NCBI GenBank assembly: GCA_018056145.1
Contig: JAGPGE010000394.1
Location: forward strand, 1 to 5,934
From: Armatimonadota bacterium
Lineage (GTDB): Bacteria; Armatimonadota; Zipacnadia; Zipacnadales; JABUFB01
Direction of reading: 5' to 3'
Length of the DNA: 5,934 nucleotides
Numbering within the stretch: position 1 is the stretch's first letter; every line of letters begins with the position of its first letter. Under the pieces are notes generated by a model. It saw nothing but the letters and a program-made list of their open reading frames with translations, made no database searches and was not told where the DNA came from. The translations under genes and the position numbers were made by a program. Positions 1 to 5,691 of the stretch are shown here, piece by piece.

Positions 1-1661
1 ACCTGCTGGGGGTGCGCGAAACCCTGGCCGTCATCACCAAGACGGATAGTGCTGCGCCGGAACGGGTGCATGCCCTGAGCGAGACACTGCGCGGCCTGCT
101 GCCCGCGGCGCCGCTGTTTCCCGTCTCCAGCCTGACCGGCAGCGGCATTGCGCCGCTGCTGGGCGAACTGGATGCCCGCGCAGTGACGAACCGGGCCCGG
201 TCGGTTCGCGGACATTTCCGCCTCTCGGTGGACCGTGCCTTCGTGCTGAAGGGCACCGGGCTGATCGTGACCGGTACGGCCATGGCCGGGCGCGTGGCGG
301 TCGGTGACAGCTTGCGCCTGTACACGGCCAGGTCCGGCAGCGAAGGGGTCAAGCTGCGGGTGCGAGGCATCCATGCCCAGGATGAGGCTGCCCCCACGGG
401 GCAGGCTGGCCAGCGCTGCGCCCTGAACCTGGTGGGGGATGTGGATCGTGCGGAGATCCAGCGGGGCGACATGCTGGCCGACGCCCGCTGCGTAGCACCG
501 AGCCCGCGCTTTGATGCCTGTCTGCGCCTGCTCGACGACCTGCCCTTTCCCCTGAAACATCTCCAGCCCGTCAAGCTCTATCTCGGCGCCCGGCGCCTGT
601 CCGCCCGGGTGTATTTTCTCGATGCCGGGACACCGCCGGCTGAAGACGGCCGGGTCGTGGCCGGCCAGGAGCGGCTGGTGCAGTTCATCCTCGAGGAGCC
701 CTTGCAGGTGTGCTGGGGCGACCGCTTCCTGATCCAGGACGACAGCGAAAGCGTGATCCTCGGCGGCGGCGCGGTATTGAGCCCCCATGCCCCCCAGTGG
801 CACAAACGTCGGGCACCACGCCTTGTCCGCCTGCGGATCCTGAACCAGGAGGAACCGGCGGAGATTCTGCGCCATTGCTTGCAGTCGGGTGGGCAGCCGG
901 TCGACTTGCATGAATTCAGGGCCTGCCTCAATCTCCAGGCCGCCGAACTCGACACCCTGCTGGCCCTGCCCGATCTGGCCGACCGGATGCGCGTGCGACG
1001 GGAGGCCGGCGACTGGCTACTCGACCCGGGTGACTGGGCTGCCCGGCGGGAACGCCTGTATCGCCAGGTTGCCGACTGGCATGAACGGCGCCCCATGGAC
1101 GTGGGCATGCCCCAGGCGGCGCTGCTGAGCACCTTTGGCAGCGCCGGGGAAGTCCCCGTGCCGGCATCCTTCCGGGCCGCCACGCTGGAGGCCCTGGTCC
1201 AGGAGAAGCGTTTGCTGCTGGCCGGCGGGCTGGTCAAGTGTGCGGACCATCGCCCCGCCACCTCACCCTTGATCGAGGCGGCCTGGGAGAGCCTGCAGGC
1301 CTTCCTGGCCCAAGGGGGCTTCCGCATTCCCCTGTTGTCGGAAATCGAGCGAGAGCTGCAGCTGGGCCAGAAGGTGCAGTCCGTGGTGATCGCCACCGCA
1401 CTGAAGGCCGGCAACCTGCGCCAGATCAGCCCCAGGCGCGTTGCACTGCCGGAGGTGCTGCAACGACTGGCGGGCGAGATCAACCGCTTGGCGGATCGGC
1501 AGGGCAGCTTCACGGTGATCGAGGCCAAGATCCATCTCGATCTGGGGCGCGATCTCACCATCGAGATCCTGGAGTATTTCGACAGTATCAAATTCACCCG
1601 GCGACAGGGCAACGGCCGCCTGGTAATGGACGCGGCATCACCCGGAAGGCTTTTGATGTGA
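1..1661 (+). CDS. selB: Selenocysteine-specific translation elongation factor SelB (5' truncated)
   Basis: SelB is the GTPase that carries Sec-tRNA(Sec) to the ribosome and binds the SECIS hairpin through its C-terminal winged-helix repeats. The frame is open to the left edge (first full codon at base 3, reading LLGVRETLAVITKTD), so the GTG at 12 is internal. About 550 residues are visible against roughly 610-640 for the family, so the P-loop and DTPGH part of the G domain lies outside the window. Visible in order: the G4 motif TKTD; an EF-Tu-like domain 2 with FVLKGTGLIVTGT; domain 3 ending ILGGGAVLSPHAP; then the winged-helix region. The end, ILEYFDSIKFTRRQGNGRLV, closely matches the last winged-helix domain of E. 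coli SelB (ILEFFDRHGFTRRRGD), which contacts the SECIS RNA. The stop lies 8 nt before selC, so the two are probably co-transcribed. A selA gene upstream would be expected but is not visible. Identification is very secure. Confidence 0.97.
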   Translation, partial: LLGVRETLAVITKTDSAAPERVHALSETLRGLLPAAPLFPVSSLTGSGIAPLLGELDARAVTNRARSVRGHFRLSVDRAFVLKGTGLIVTGTAMAGRVAVGDSLRLYTARSGSEGVKLRVRGIHAQDEAAPTGQAGQRCALNLVGDVDRAEIQRGDMLADARCVAPSPRFDACLRLLDDLPFPLKHLQPVKLYLGARRLSARVYFLDAGTPPAEDGRVVAGQERLVQFILEEPLQVCWGDRFLIQDDSESVILGGGAVLSPHAPQWHKRRAPRLVRLRILNQEEPAEILRHCLQSGGQPVDLHEFRACLNLQAAELDTLLALPDLADRMRVRREAGDWLLDPGDWAARRERLYRQVADWHERRPMDVGMPQAALLSTFGSAGEVPVPASFRAATLEALVQEKRLLLAGGLVKCADHRPATSPLIEAAWESLQAFLAQGGFRIPLLSEIERELQLGQKVQSVVIATALKAGNLRQISPRRVALPEVLQRLAGEINRLADRQGSFTVIEAKIHLDLGRDLTIEILEYFDSIKFTRRQGNGRLVMDAASPGRLLM

Positions 1662-1669
1662 GCGATACA

Positions 1670-1763
1670 GGAAGAGTAATGTCCCCGGTGGGACACCTGG
1701 TCTTCAAAACCAGAGAAGCGCCGATGAGGTGCTTGGTGGGTTCGACTCCTGCCTCTTCCGCCA
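1670..1763 (+). tRNA. selC: tRNA-Sec (anticodon UCA)
   Basis: This is the suppressor tRNA that reads UGA as selenocysteine. The acceptor stem is GGAAGAG (1670-1676) with CTCTTCC (1753-1759), then discriminator G1760 and encoded CCA (1761-1763). The D arm has the Sec-specific long stem: 6 bp (1680-1685 with 1690-1695) around a 4-nt CGGT loop. The anticodon stem is CTGGT/ACCAG (1697-1701, 1709-1713) with loop CTTCAAA and anticodon TCA at 1704-1706. The long variable arm forms a 7-bp stem (1716-1722 with 1728-1734, one G-U pair). The T loop is TTCGACT (1741-1747), flanked by a 5-bp stem containing two adjacent wobble pairs. Total length is 94 nt, including CCA. Oddity: acceptor plus T stem total 12 bp (7+5), one fewer than the 8+5 of E. 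coli tRNA-Sec. T1677, where an eighth pair would form, faces no free partner. Confidence 0.96.
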
Positions 1764-1794
1764 AAAAATGGAGTGCGCGAGCGAAATCAGGCGC

Positions 1795-1803
1795 GGGAGG
1801 AGA
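1795..1803 (+). promoter_or_regulatory. Shine-Dalgarno site fixing a GTG start
   Basis: The purine run GGGAGGAGA contains a perfect GGAGG (1796-1800), 7 nt before the GTG at 1808. An in-frame TAA directly precedes that GTG (1805-1807), and the next in-frame ATG is 12 codons further in. The GTG is therefore the start of the 338-aa protein. Confidence 0.8.
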
Positions 1804-1807
1804 GTAA

Positions 1808-2824
1808 GTGAGCCACGGCGTACTGGACGACATCGAGAAGTGCATGGAGAGCGGCTGGACCGACGGTCTGCCGGTGATACCGCCCTATGGAAGCCTGGTG
1901 GATCCCATGGTGGAGGCCCTGGGCTGGAAGGCCATGGATGTGGTGGGGCAAATTCCCGACCAGAGCATCAAGGTCCGGGCCGAGCAGGTGGCAGCCACCG
2001 CGGTAATGGCCGGCTGCAAGCGCGAATACGCCCCCGTGCTGCGGGCCCTGGCCCTGGCCATCCTCGATCCCCGGTTCAACGTCAGCGGCGTGGAAGTGAC
2101 CACCGGCGGGGCCAGCGTGCTGGTGATCGTGAGCGGCCCGGTGGTGGAGGCCCTGGGCTTCGAGCATGAGGCCAATGCCCTGGGGGCCAACAGTCGGATC
2201 AACGCTACCGTGGGGCGTTTCGCCCAGATGATGCGGCTGTTCTGCGGCAAGGGAGGCGGCGTGCTGAAATCCCACGGCACCGTCGGCCACCCCGGTCGCT
2301 TGTCTTTCTGCATCGCTGAGCATCCCGAAACAGCCTGGGGACCGTACCACACCCAGTTTGGCCTGCCCGCCGAGGTTTCCGCCGTATCGATCATGTCCAC
2401 CGAAGGGCCGAACTCCTGCAACAACCACTATGCCAGGACCGGAGCGGCGATTCTGGACACCATCGGGGACTGCATGCTGCATTATGGACAGACCGCCTGG
2501 TACTACCGCTCTGCGGGCTTTCTGGTGGTGATTGCGCCGGACCACATGGAACTGGTGAAGCCGGACTTCACACGGGAACAGGCTCGGCAATACATCTACG
2601 AGAATGCCCGGCGACAGACGGACGACTTGTTGAAAGTGGGGCGGATCGCCGTACCGCCGCTGGAGTTTGCGCAAGTGGAGCTTGGCGCGATGCGCACGCC
2701 GCTGAAGTTCATCGAGCAGTTGACCTTTATCGAATGCGGTGCCGTCGGCGGCCGGTTCTCCGCGGTCATCCCGCGCTGGGCTGGCAGCCAGCATGTCGTC
2801 TGCAAGCAGATCGAGACTATTTGA
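1808..2824 (+). CDS. Conserved protein of unknown function with WTDGLPxxPP N-terminus, partner of the UGSC selenoprotein
   Basis: This 338-aa protein has no function I can name. It starts at GTG behind a strong Shine-Dalgarno site. Residues 17-26 read WTDGLPVIPP. From memory, that N-terminal signature is shared by a family of uncharacterised bacterial proteins, some near UGSC-type (seleno)proteins; I could not check this. Conserved-looking blocks include VMAGCKREYAPV (67-78), LDPRFNVSGVEVTTGGA (86-102), ANALGANSRINATVGR (122-137), GTVGHPGRLSFCIAE (157-171), STEGPNSCNNH (197-207) and GGRFSAVIPRW (314-324). It has eight cysteines (12, 70, 146, 168, 204, 222, 310, 332) but no CxxC pair. I see no signal peptide or clear membrane segment, so it is probably cytoplasmic. 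It begins 44 nt after selC and ends 26 nt before the selenoprotein gene, so it is the first gene of the operon. A substrate-binding or enzymatic subunit acting with the selenoprotein is inference only. Confidence 0.88.
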   Translation: MSHGVLDDIEKCMESGWTDGLPVIPPYGSLVDPMVEALGWKAMDVVGQIPDQSIKVRAEQVAATAVMAGCKREYAPVLRALALAILDPRFNVSGVEVTTGGASVLVIVSGPVVEALGFEHEANALGANSRINATVGRFAQMMRLFCGKGGGVLKSHGTVGHPGRLSFCIAEHPETAWGPYHTQFGLPAEVSAVSIMSTEGPNSCNNHYARTGAAILDTIGDCMLHYGQTAWYYRSAGFLVVIAPDHMELVKPDFTREQARQYIYENARRQTDDLLKVGRIAVPPLEFAQVELGAMRTPLKFIEQLTFIECGAVGGRFSAVIPRWAGSQHVVCKQIETI

Positions 2825-2836
2825 ACCGGGATTTTT

Positions 2837-2846
2837 TACGGAGGTG
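2837..2846 (+). promoter_or_regulatory. Near-perfect Shine-Dalgarno site of the selenoprotein gene
   Basis: ACGGAGGTGA, with GGAGG at 2840-2844, is nearly the full complement of the 16S rRNA 3' end and sits 6 nt before ATG 2851. This is the strongest ribosome-binding site in the window. It fixes the selenoprotein start and shows that the preceding TGA (2822-2824) is a true stop. Confidence 0.85.
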
Positions 2847-2850
2847 AAAA

Positions 2851-3438
2851 ATGAGCGAGTCCAGGACAGGGAAACTACCCCCAAGACAACTGATGAGCTG
2901 CGGCGAGGTGAGTTGCGAGGTGTTGGTGAACCCCATCCCCCGGCCCGAGCCCGATCCCATCAGGATCACCCTCAAGCCGAAGGTACCCCGCGTCACCCTC
3001 CTTGACCACAAGAAGCCCAACTCCCTGGCGATCCTGCAGTTCACCCGGCAGATCCTGCGGCAACGGGGCATCGAGGTCCGCGAGGAGATTTTGCAAAAGG
3101 ATGATGCCGGCACGCCCATGCCGGCGGCCCTCCTGGCCTCCCTTTCACAGGAGCCAGGACTCGTCTTGTGCGGTGTCTCCGATTGAGGGAGTTGTTCGTC
3201 GGGCAGTTCGCTTGACGCCATTGCATTGCAGCGGGCCGGTGTCGCCGGCTTCGCGATCTTGACAACGCCTTTCGGGGATCAGGTTGAGCGGACAATGACC
3301 TATCAGCCAACGGACAAGCCGCTCCCCGCCATTGTGATCGACCACCCGACCCAGATGGTGGCAGAAGAAGTGCTGCGGCAGCGGGCGAGCCAGATCGCCG
3401 ACGCAGTGGAACGCCTGTTGAGAGATGAAACGCCATGA
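2851..3438 (+). CDS. UGSC-family selenoprotein (in-frame UGA = selenocysteine at residue 112)
   Basis: The gene encodes 195 residues if the TGA at 3184-3186 is read as selenocysteine. The halves before and after it share one frame. Joined, they read LCGVSD-U-GSC-SSGSSLD, the signature of the UGSC family of selenoproteins, whose function is to my knowledge unassigned. Residues 46-111 look like an alpha/beta N-terminal lobe (PRVTLLDHKKPNSLAI, then a helix and ...LVLCGVSD). After the motif comes a matching lobe, AGVAGFAILTTPFG, then IVIDHPTQMVAEEVLRQRA. U112 and C115 form a UxxC pair, the selenium counterpart of a CxxC redox motif; C107, C17 and C22 are other nearby thiols. The N-terminal 40 residues are Pro-rich and probably flexible. 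No signal peptide is evident, so it is likely cytoplasmic. A SECIS-like hairpin follows the UGA at the correct distance, and selB-selC lie just upstream. The stop overlaps the next start (ATGA). Without Sec insertion the product would be a 111-aa truncation lacking the motif. Confidence 0.93.
3184..3186 (+). other. Recoded UGA selenocysteine codon
   Basis: This in-frame TGA lies between GAT (Asp111) and GGG-AGT-TGT (Gly-Ser-Cys). The frame stays open for another 83 codons after it, and the translation there continues the family pattern. A UCA-anticodon tRNA-Sec gene and selB are in the same window. Confidence 0.93.
3197..3217 (+). promoter_or_regulatory. Bacterial SECIS hairpin (SelB binding site)
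   Basis: Bases 3197-3204 (CGTCGGGC) pair with 3210-3217 (GCTTGACG) in an 8-bp stem with two G-U pairs, closed over a 5-nt loop AGUUC. The loop carries the GU dinucleotide typical of bacterial SECIS loops at 3206-3207. That GU lies 20-21 nt after the UGA, the same spacing I count in E. coli fdhF. SelB binds such a loop to deliver Sec-tRNA. The E. coli-type bulged U in the upper stem is not evident. The hairpin is coding and specifies residues SSGSSLDA after the UGSC motif. Confidence 0.82.
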
Positions 3439-4430
3439 GCATGGAAAAGACGCTGTCGATCCTCGGGACCGGCATTTACCTGCCGCCCGCCCATCCGGTG
3501 CGCGAGGTGGCCGCCGCCGCCGGGGCCGACGTGAGCAACTACCAGGGCTGGCCGAAGGTGTGCCATGCCCGGGAAGATGACCAACCGAGCACCATGGGCG
3601 CCACGGCCCTGCGCGCGGCCCTGACGGAAGCCGGGGTGGCCCCCGAGGAACTCCGGCTGGTGCTCTTTGCCGGCATCTCCCGGGACTATCTGCCGTCCTT
3701 TTCCGTGGCCACCGAGATCATGCAGGCCTGCGGCGCCCAGGGCCACTGCCTGGGGCTGGACATGACCATCGGCTGCCTGGGGGCCCTGTCGGCCCTGGAC
3801 ATGGCCCAGGGTTGGCTGAGCCTCCGCGGCGGCGGTGTGGCGGCCATTGTCACGGCCGAGCGCTGGTCCCATACCGTGGATCATGGCTCGGTGGCGAGCA
3901 TGGGGCTCTGGGCCCACGGCGACGGCGCCAGCGCCGCCGTGGTTTCCCTGGGCACCCGCCATGGCGCCAGGGCGATCTTCCACGGCGCGGAATTCACCAC
4001 CCAGAGCGACCTGAACGGCACGGTGCTGGTCAAGTACGGCGGCACCCGCTATCCGGTGGCTCCGGCGGGGGCCAATCCCGGCGAGCGCCTGTTCATGGGC
4101 ACGTCTCGGGCCGATATCCGCGAGCGCTATGCCTACGGGTATTCGAGCAGCCTGGAGGCCATGAAAAAGCGCTTCGGCGTTTCGCCCAACCGGGTGATCA
4201 TCAATCAGACGGCGGCCCTGTTCCTGCACATGATCGCCCAGGTGATCGGCATTCCCATCGAGCACTTTCTGCTGACGGGACCGGAAACCGGGCATGTGGG
4301 GTCGGCGGATCTGCTGATCGGCCTGGATCGCATGCTGAAGTCGGGACCGTTCCATGAACCCTATCTGCTGGCCAGCAGCACCCCTTACGCCTTCGGCGCA
4401 GGACTGTTGACGCATCCGGCAACCGGCTGA
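3435..4430 (+). CDS. FabH-like (KAS III, thiolase-fold) acyl-transferring or condensing enzyme with altered catalytic triad
   Basis: This 331-aa protein has the length and fold pattern of beta-ketoacyl-ACP synthase III, whose members form C-C bonds or transfer acyl groups from CoA or ACP thioesters through an active-site cysteine. Recognisable elements are ILGTGIYLPP (9-18); a degraded tGIreR-type region GWPKVCHARED (38-48); TIGCLGALSALD with nucleophile Cys114; GLWAHGDGASAAVV (157-170), matching the FabH GDGAGA loop; VIINQTAA (254-261); GPETGHVGSADL (282-293); and a glycine-rich end, AFGAGLLT. In FabH and PqsD the last two motifs carry catalytic His (PHQAN) and Asn (GNTSAA), 30 residues apart. 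Here the same positions appear to be Asn257 and His287, also 30 apart. The ATG at 3435 overlaps the selenoprotein stop, implying translational coupling; a second ATG at 3441 is possible. The substrate is unknown. Acyltransferase activity rather than condensation is possible. Confidence 0.9.
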   Translation: MSMEKTLSILGTGIYLPPAHPVREVAAAAGADVSNYQGWPKVCHAREDDQPSTMGATALRAALTEAGVAPEELRLVLFAGISRDYLPSFSVATEIMQACGAQGHCLGLDMTIGCLGALSALDMAQGWLSLRGGGVAAIVTAERWSHTVDHGSVASMGLWAHGDGASAAVVSLGTRHGARAIFHGAEFTTQSDLNGTVLVKYGGTRYPVAPAGANPGERLFMGTSRADIRERYAYGYSSSLEAMKKRFGVSPNRVIINQTAALFLHMIAQVIGIPIEHFLLTGPETGHVGSADLLIGLDRMLKSGPFHEPYLLASSTPYAFGAGLLTHPATG

Positions 4431-4532
4431 CGGAAATGGCGGCCATCGGCCATGGCTTCACCCGGGATGCAAAGCCGATTGACCTCGGGGACACACTGAA
4501 GAAGCGCCAATGGAGCGGGGGACATAGTCGCG

Positions 4533-5570
4533 ATGGTTTCGATGAGCTATGTGGCCTGGATGGTCGAGTTCATGGCGTCCTCCGGGATCTCCCGGGCAGC
4601 GTTGCTGAAGGGTACCGGCCTGGAGAGCCGGGATCTTTCGGAACCGGGCGGCATTTCGGATGCGCAGCACATCTGCCTGCTGCGCAACGCCCTGCAATTG
4701 AGCCGCGATCCCGCCCTCGGCCTGGCCCTGGGGAGCGACCGGCCCATCTCCACCTTCGACAGCCTGGGCTTCGCCATGCTGTGCTCCGAGACCTTGCGGG
4801 AGGCCATCCAGATGGGGTGCCAGTACCAGAAGGTTCCCGGCCGCTTCAGTGGTCGCCTGGTCTTTCTTTCCCTGCGCACCGAAGGCGACGAGGCCGTGCT
4901 GGAGGTCAAGGCGGCGGTGGCTCCCGATGACCTGGTGCTGTTCGCGGTGGAGGACATGCTGGGCAGCATCCTGTCCGTGACCCGCTGGGTGACCGGCCGG
5001 CCCCTGCCCCTGCGGGAAATCCGCTGCGGCTATCCGCGTCCGGCCCATGGCGAGTCCTACCGCCAGTACCTGCCCTGCCCGGTGGGGTTCGATGCGCCCC
5101 GGACCCAGGTGCGATTCGATGCCGCCTTTCTGGACACGCGCCTGCCCATGGCCAGCAGCAATGCGGCCCGAATCTACCGTGCCCAGTGCGAAAAACTGAT
5201 CAATGCCGATGGGGGCGGCGAGGATGAATGGGTCCGCAACATCCGCACCCAGATGCTGCTGTTTTCCGACCGCCCGATTTCCCTGGAGGAATGTGCCGCC
5301 CGGCTGGGCGTCAGTCCACGCACCCTGCGCCGGCGCCTGAAGGAACGGGGGGCGTCTTACAAGGGCATCGTGGACGATGTGCGGGCGGAACTCGCCCGGA
5401 GTTATCTCGAATCTTCCCGGCTTTCCGTCGAGGCTATCGCGGAGCGACTGGGCTTCAGCGATCCCACCTGCTTTACCCGGGCCTTCCGGCGCTGGACGGG
5501 CATGTCACCGCGGGAGTTCCGCAAACGTGAATCCCGGGCGCCCTGGCCTTCTCTTTTCGGCCAGGGATGA
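4533..5570 (+). CDS. AraC-family transcriptional regulator (arabinose-binding-type N-terminal domain plus HTH)
   Basis: This 345-aa one-component regulator has an N-terminal sensor region (about 15-205) resembling the AraC-type arabinose-binding domain family (Pfam PF12625, as in OruR/ArgR-like regulators). The clues are the ISRAALLKGTGL start, SRDPALGLALG, STFDSLGFAMLCSETLREAI and CPVGFDAPRTQVRFDAAFL. The C-terminal AraC DNA-binding domain covers 237-331. Its first helix-turn-helix is at about 250-271 (SLEECAARLGVSPRTLRRRL). Its second is at 298-321, followed by the classic WTGMSPREFRKR. The ATG at 4533 is the first start after an in-frame TGA at 4497; its ribosome site (GGGGGA, 10 nt upstream) is weak, and ATG 4542 is an alternative. 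It lies 102 nt after the KAS III-like gene on the same strand. Local control of the selenoprotein operon is plausible but unproven, and the effector is unknown. Confidence 0.93.
   Translation: MVSMSYVAWMVEFMASSGISRAALLKGTGLESRDLSEPGGISDAQHICLLRNALQLSRDPALGLALGSDRPISTFDSLGFAMLCSETLREAIQMGCQYQKVPGRFSGRLVFLSLRTEGDEAVLEVKAAVAPDDLVLFAVEDMLGSILSVTRWVTGRPLPLREIRCGYPRPAHGESYRQYLPCPVGFDAPRTQVRFDAAFLDTRLPMASSNAARIYRAQCEKLINADGGGEDEWVRNIRTQMLLFSDRPISLEECAARLGVSPRTLRRRLKERGASYKGIVDDVRAELARSYLESSRLSVEAIAERLGFSDPTCFTRAFRRWTGMSPREFRKRESRAPWPSLFGQG
5541..5566 (+). terminator. Possible intrinsic terminator overlapping the end of the araC-type gene
   Basis: A perfect 8-bp GC-rich inverted repeat, CCCTGGCC (5541-5548) and GGCCAGGG (5559-5566), surrounds a 10-nt pyrimidine-rich loop and ends just before the regulator stop at 5568-5570. 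The run of T after it is short and displaced (TTTT at 5575-5578), so termination may be inefficient. Its place between convergent genes fits a terminator role. Confidence 0.45.
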
Positions 5571-5664
5571 CAGGTTTTGCCCCATGACGCTCCGTATTGC
5601 GCCCGGGCCTGCGCACAGGATCGTGGCCGCCTGTAGCTTGCATTCCCGGCTGGATCGCTCGCGC

Positions 5665-5677
5665 TGATCGACGATCA
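5665..5677. repeat. 13-nt palindrome between convergent genes
   Basis: TGATCG-A-CGATCA is a perfect inverted repeat with 6-nt arms and a single central base, located 15 nt from the thioesterase stop. A 1-nt centre makes an RNA hairpin unlikely, so if it has a role it would be as a DNA-binding site. It may be chance in a GC-rich genome. The rest of 5571-5691 shows nothing I can support. Confidence 0.3.
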
Positions 5678-5691
5678 TCGCCGGACGGCAG

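Noticed and set aside
578..1696. Minus-strand ORF of 372 aa
   Set aside because: It is antisense to selB, rich in Arg, Ser and Pro, resembles no family, and runs into selC. It is a shadow of a GC-rich gene.
2822..2824. TGA of the 338-aa gene as a second selenocysteine codon
   Set aside because: The frame closes again within ten codons, no SECIS-like hairpin follows, and a near-perfect ribosome site for the next gene begins 12 nt later.
1787..2884. Minus-strand ORF of 365 aa
   Set aside because: It is antisense to the 338-aa gene, His/Gly-rich and low in coherent motifs. The plus-strand gene has a strong ribosome site and recognisable conserved blocks.
3226..3438. Separate 70-aa ORF starting at TTG 3226
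   Set aside because: It is in frame with the ORF before the UGA, has no ribosome site, and is the C-terminal part of the selenoprotein.
3303..4415. Minus-strand ORF of 370 aa
   Set aside because: It is antisense to the KAS III-like gene, whose fold motifs are clear on the plus strand. Its composition (Gly, His, Gln, Arg) is typical of a shadow frame.
4436..4456. Overlapping short inverted repeats (ATGGC-G-GCCAT, then GCCATGGC) after the KAS III-like gene
   Set aside because: The arms are only 4-5 nt with no T run, so this is not a terminator. An operator is possible, but such repeats are common by chance at this base composition.
4479..4507. TTGACC as a -35 box for the AraC-type gene
   Set aside because: No TATAAT-like hexamer lies 16-18 nt downstream.
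5584..5667. Small 27-codon ORF after the AraC-type gene
   Set aside because: It has no ribosome site or recognisable sequence, and is the tail of an alternative frame running through the regulator.
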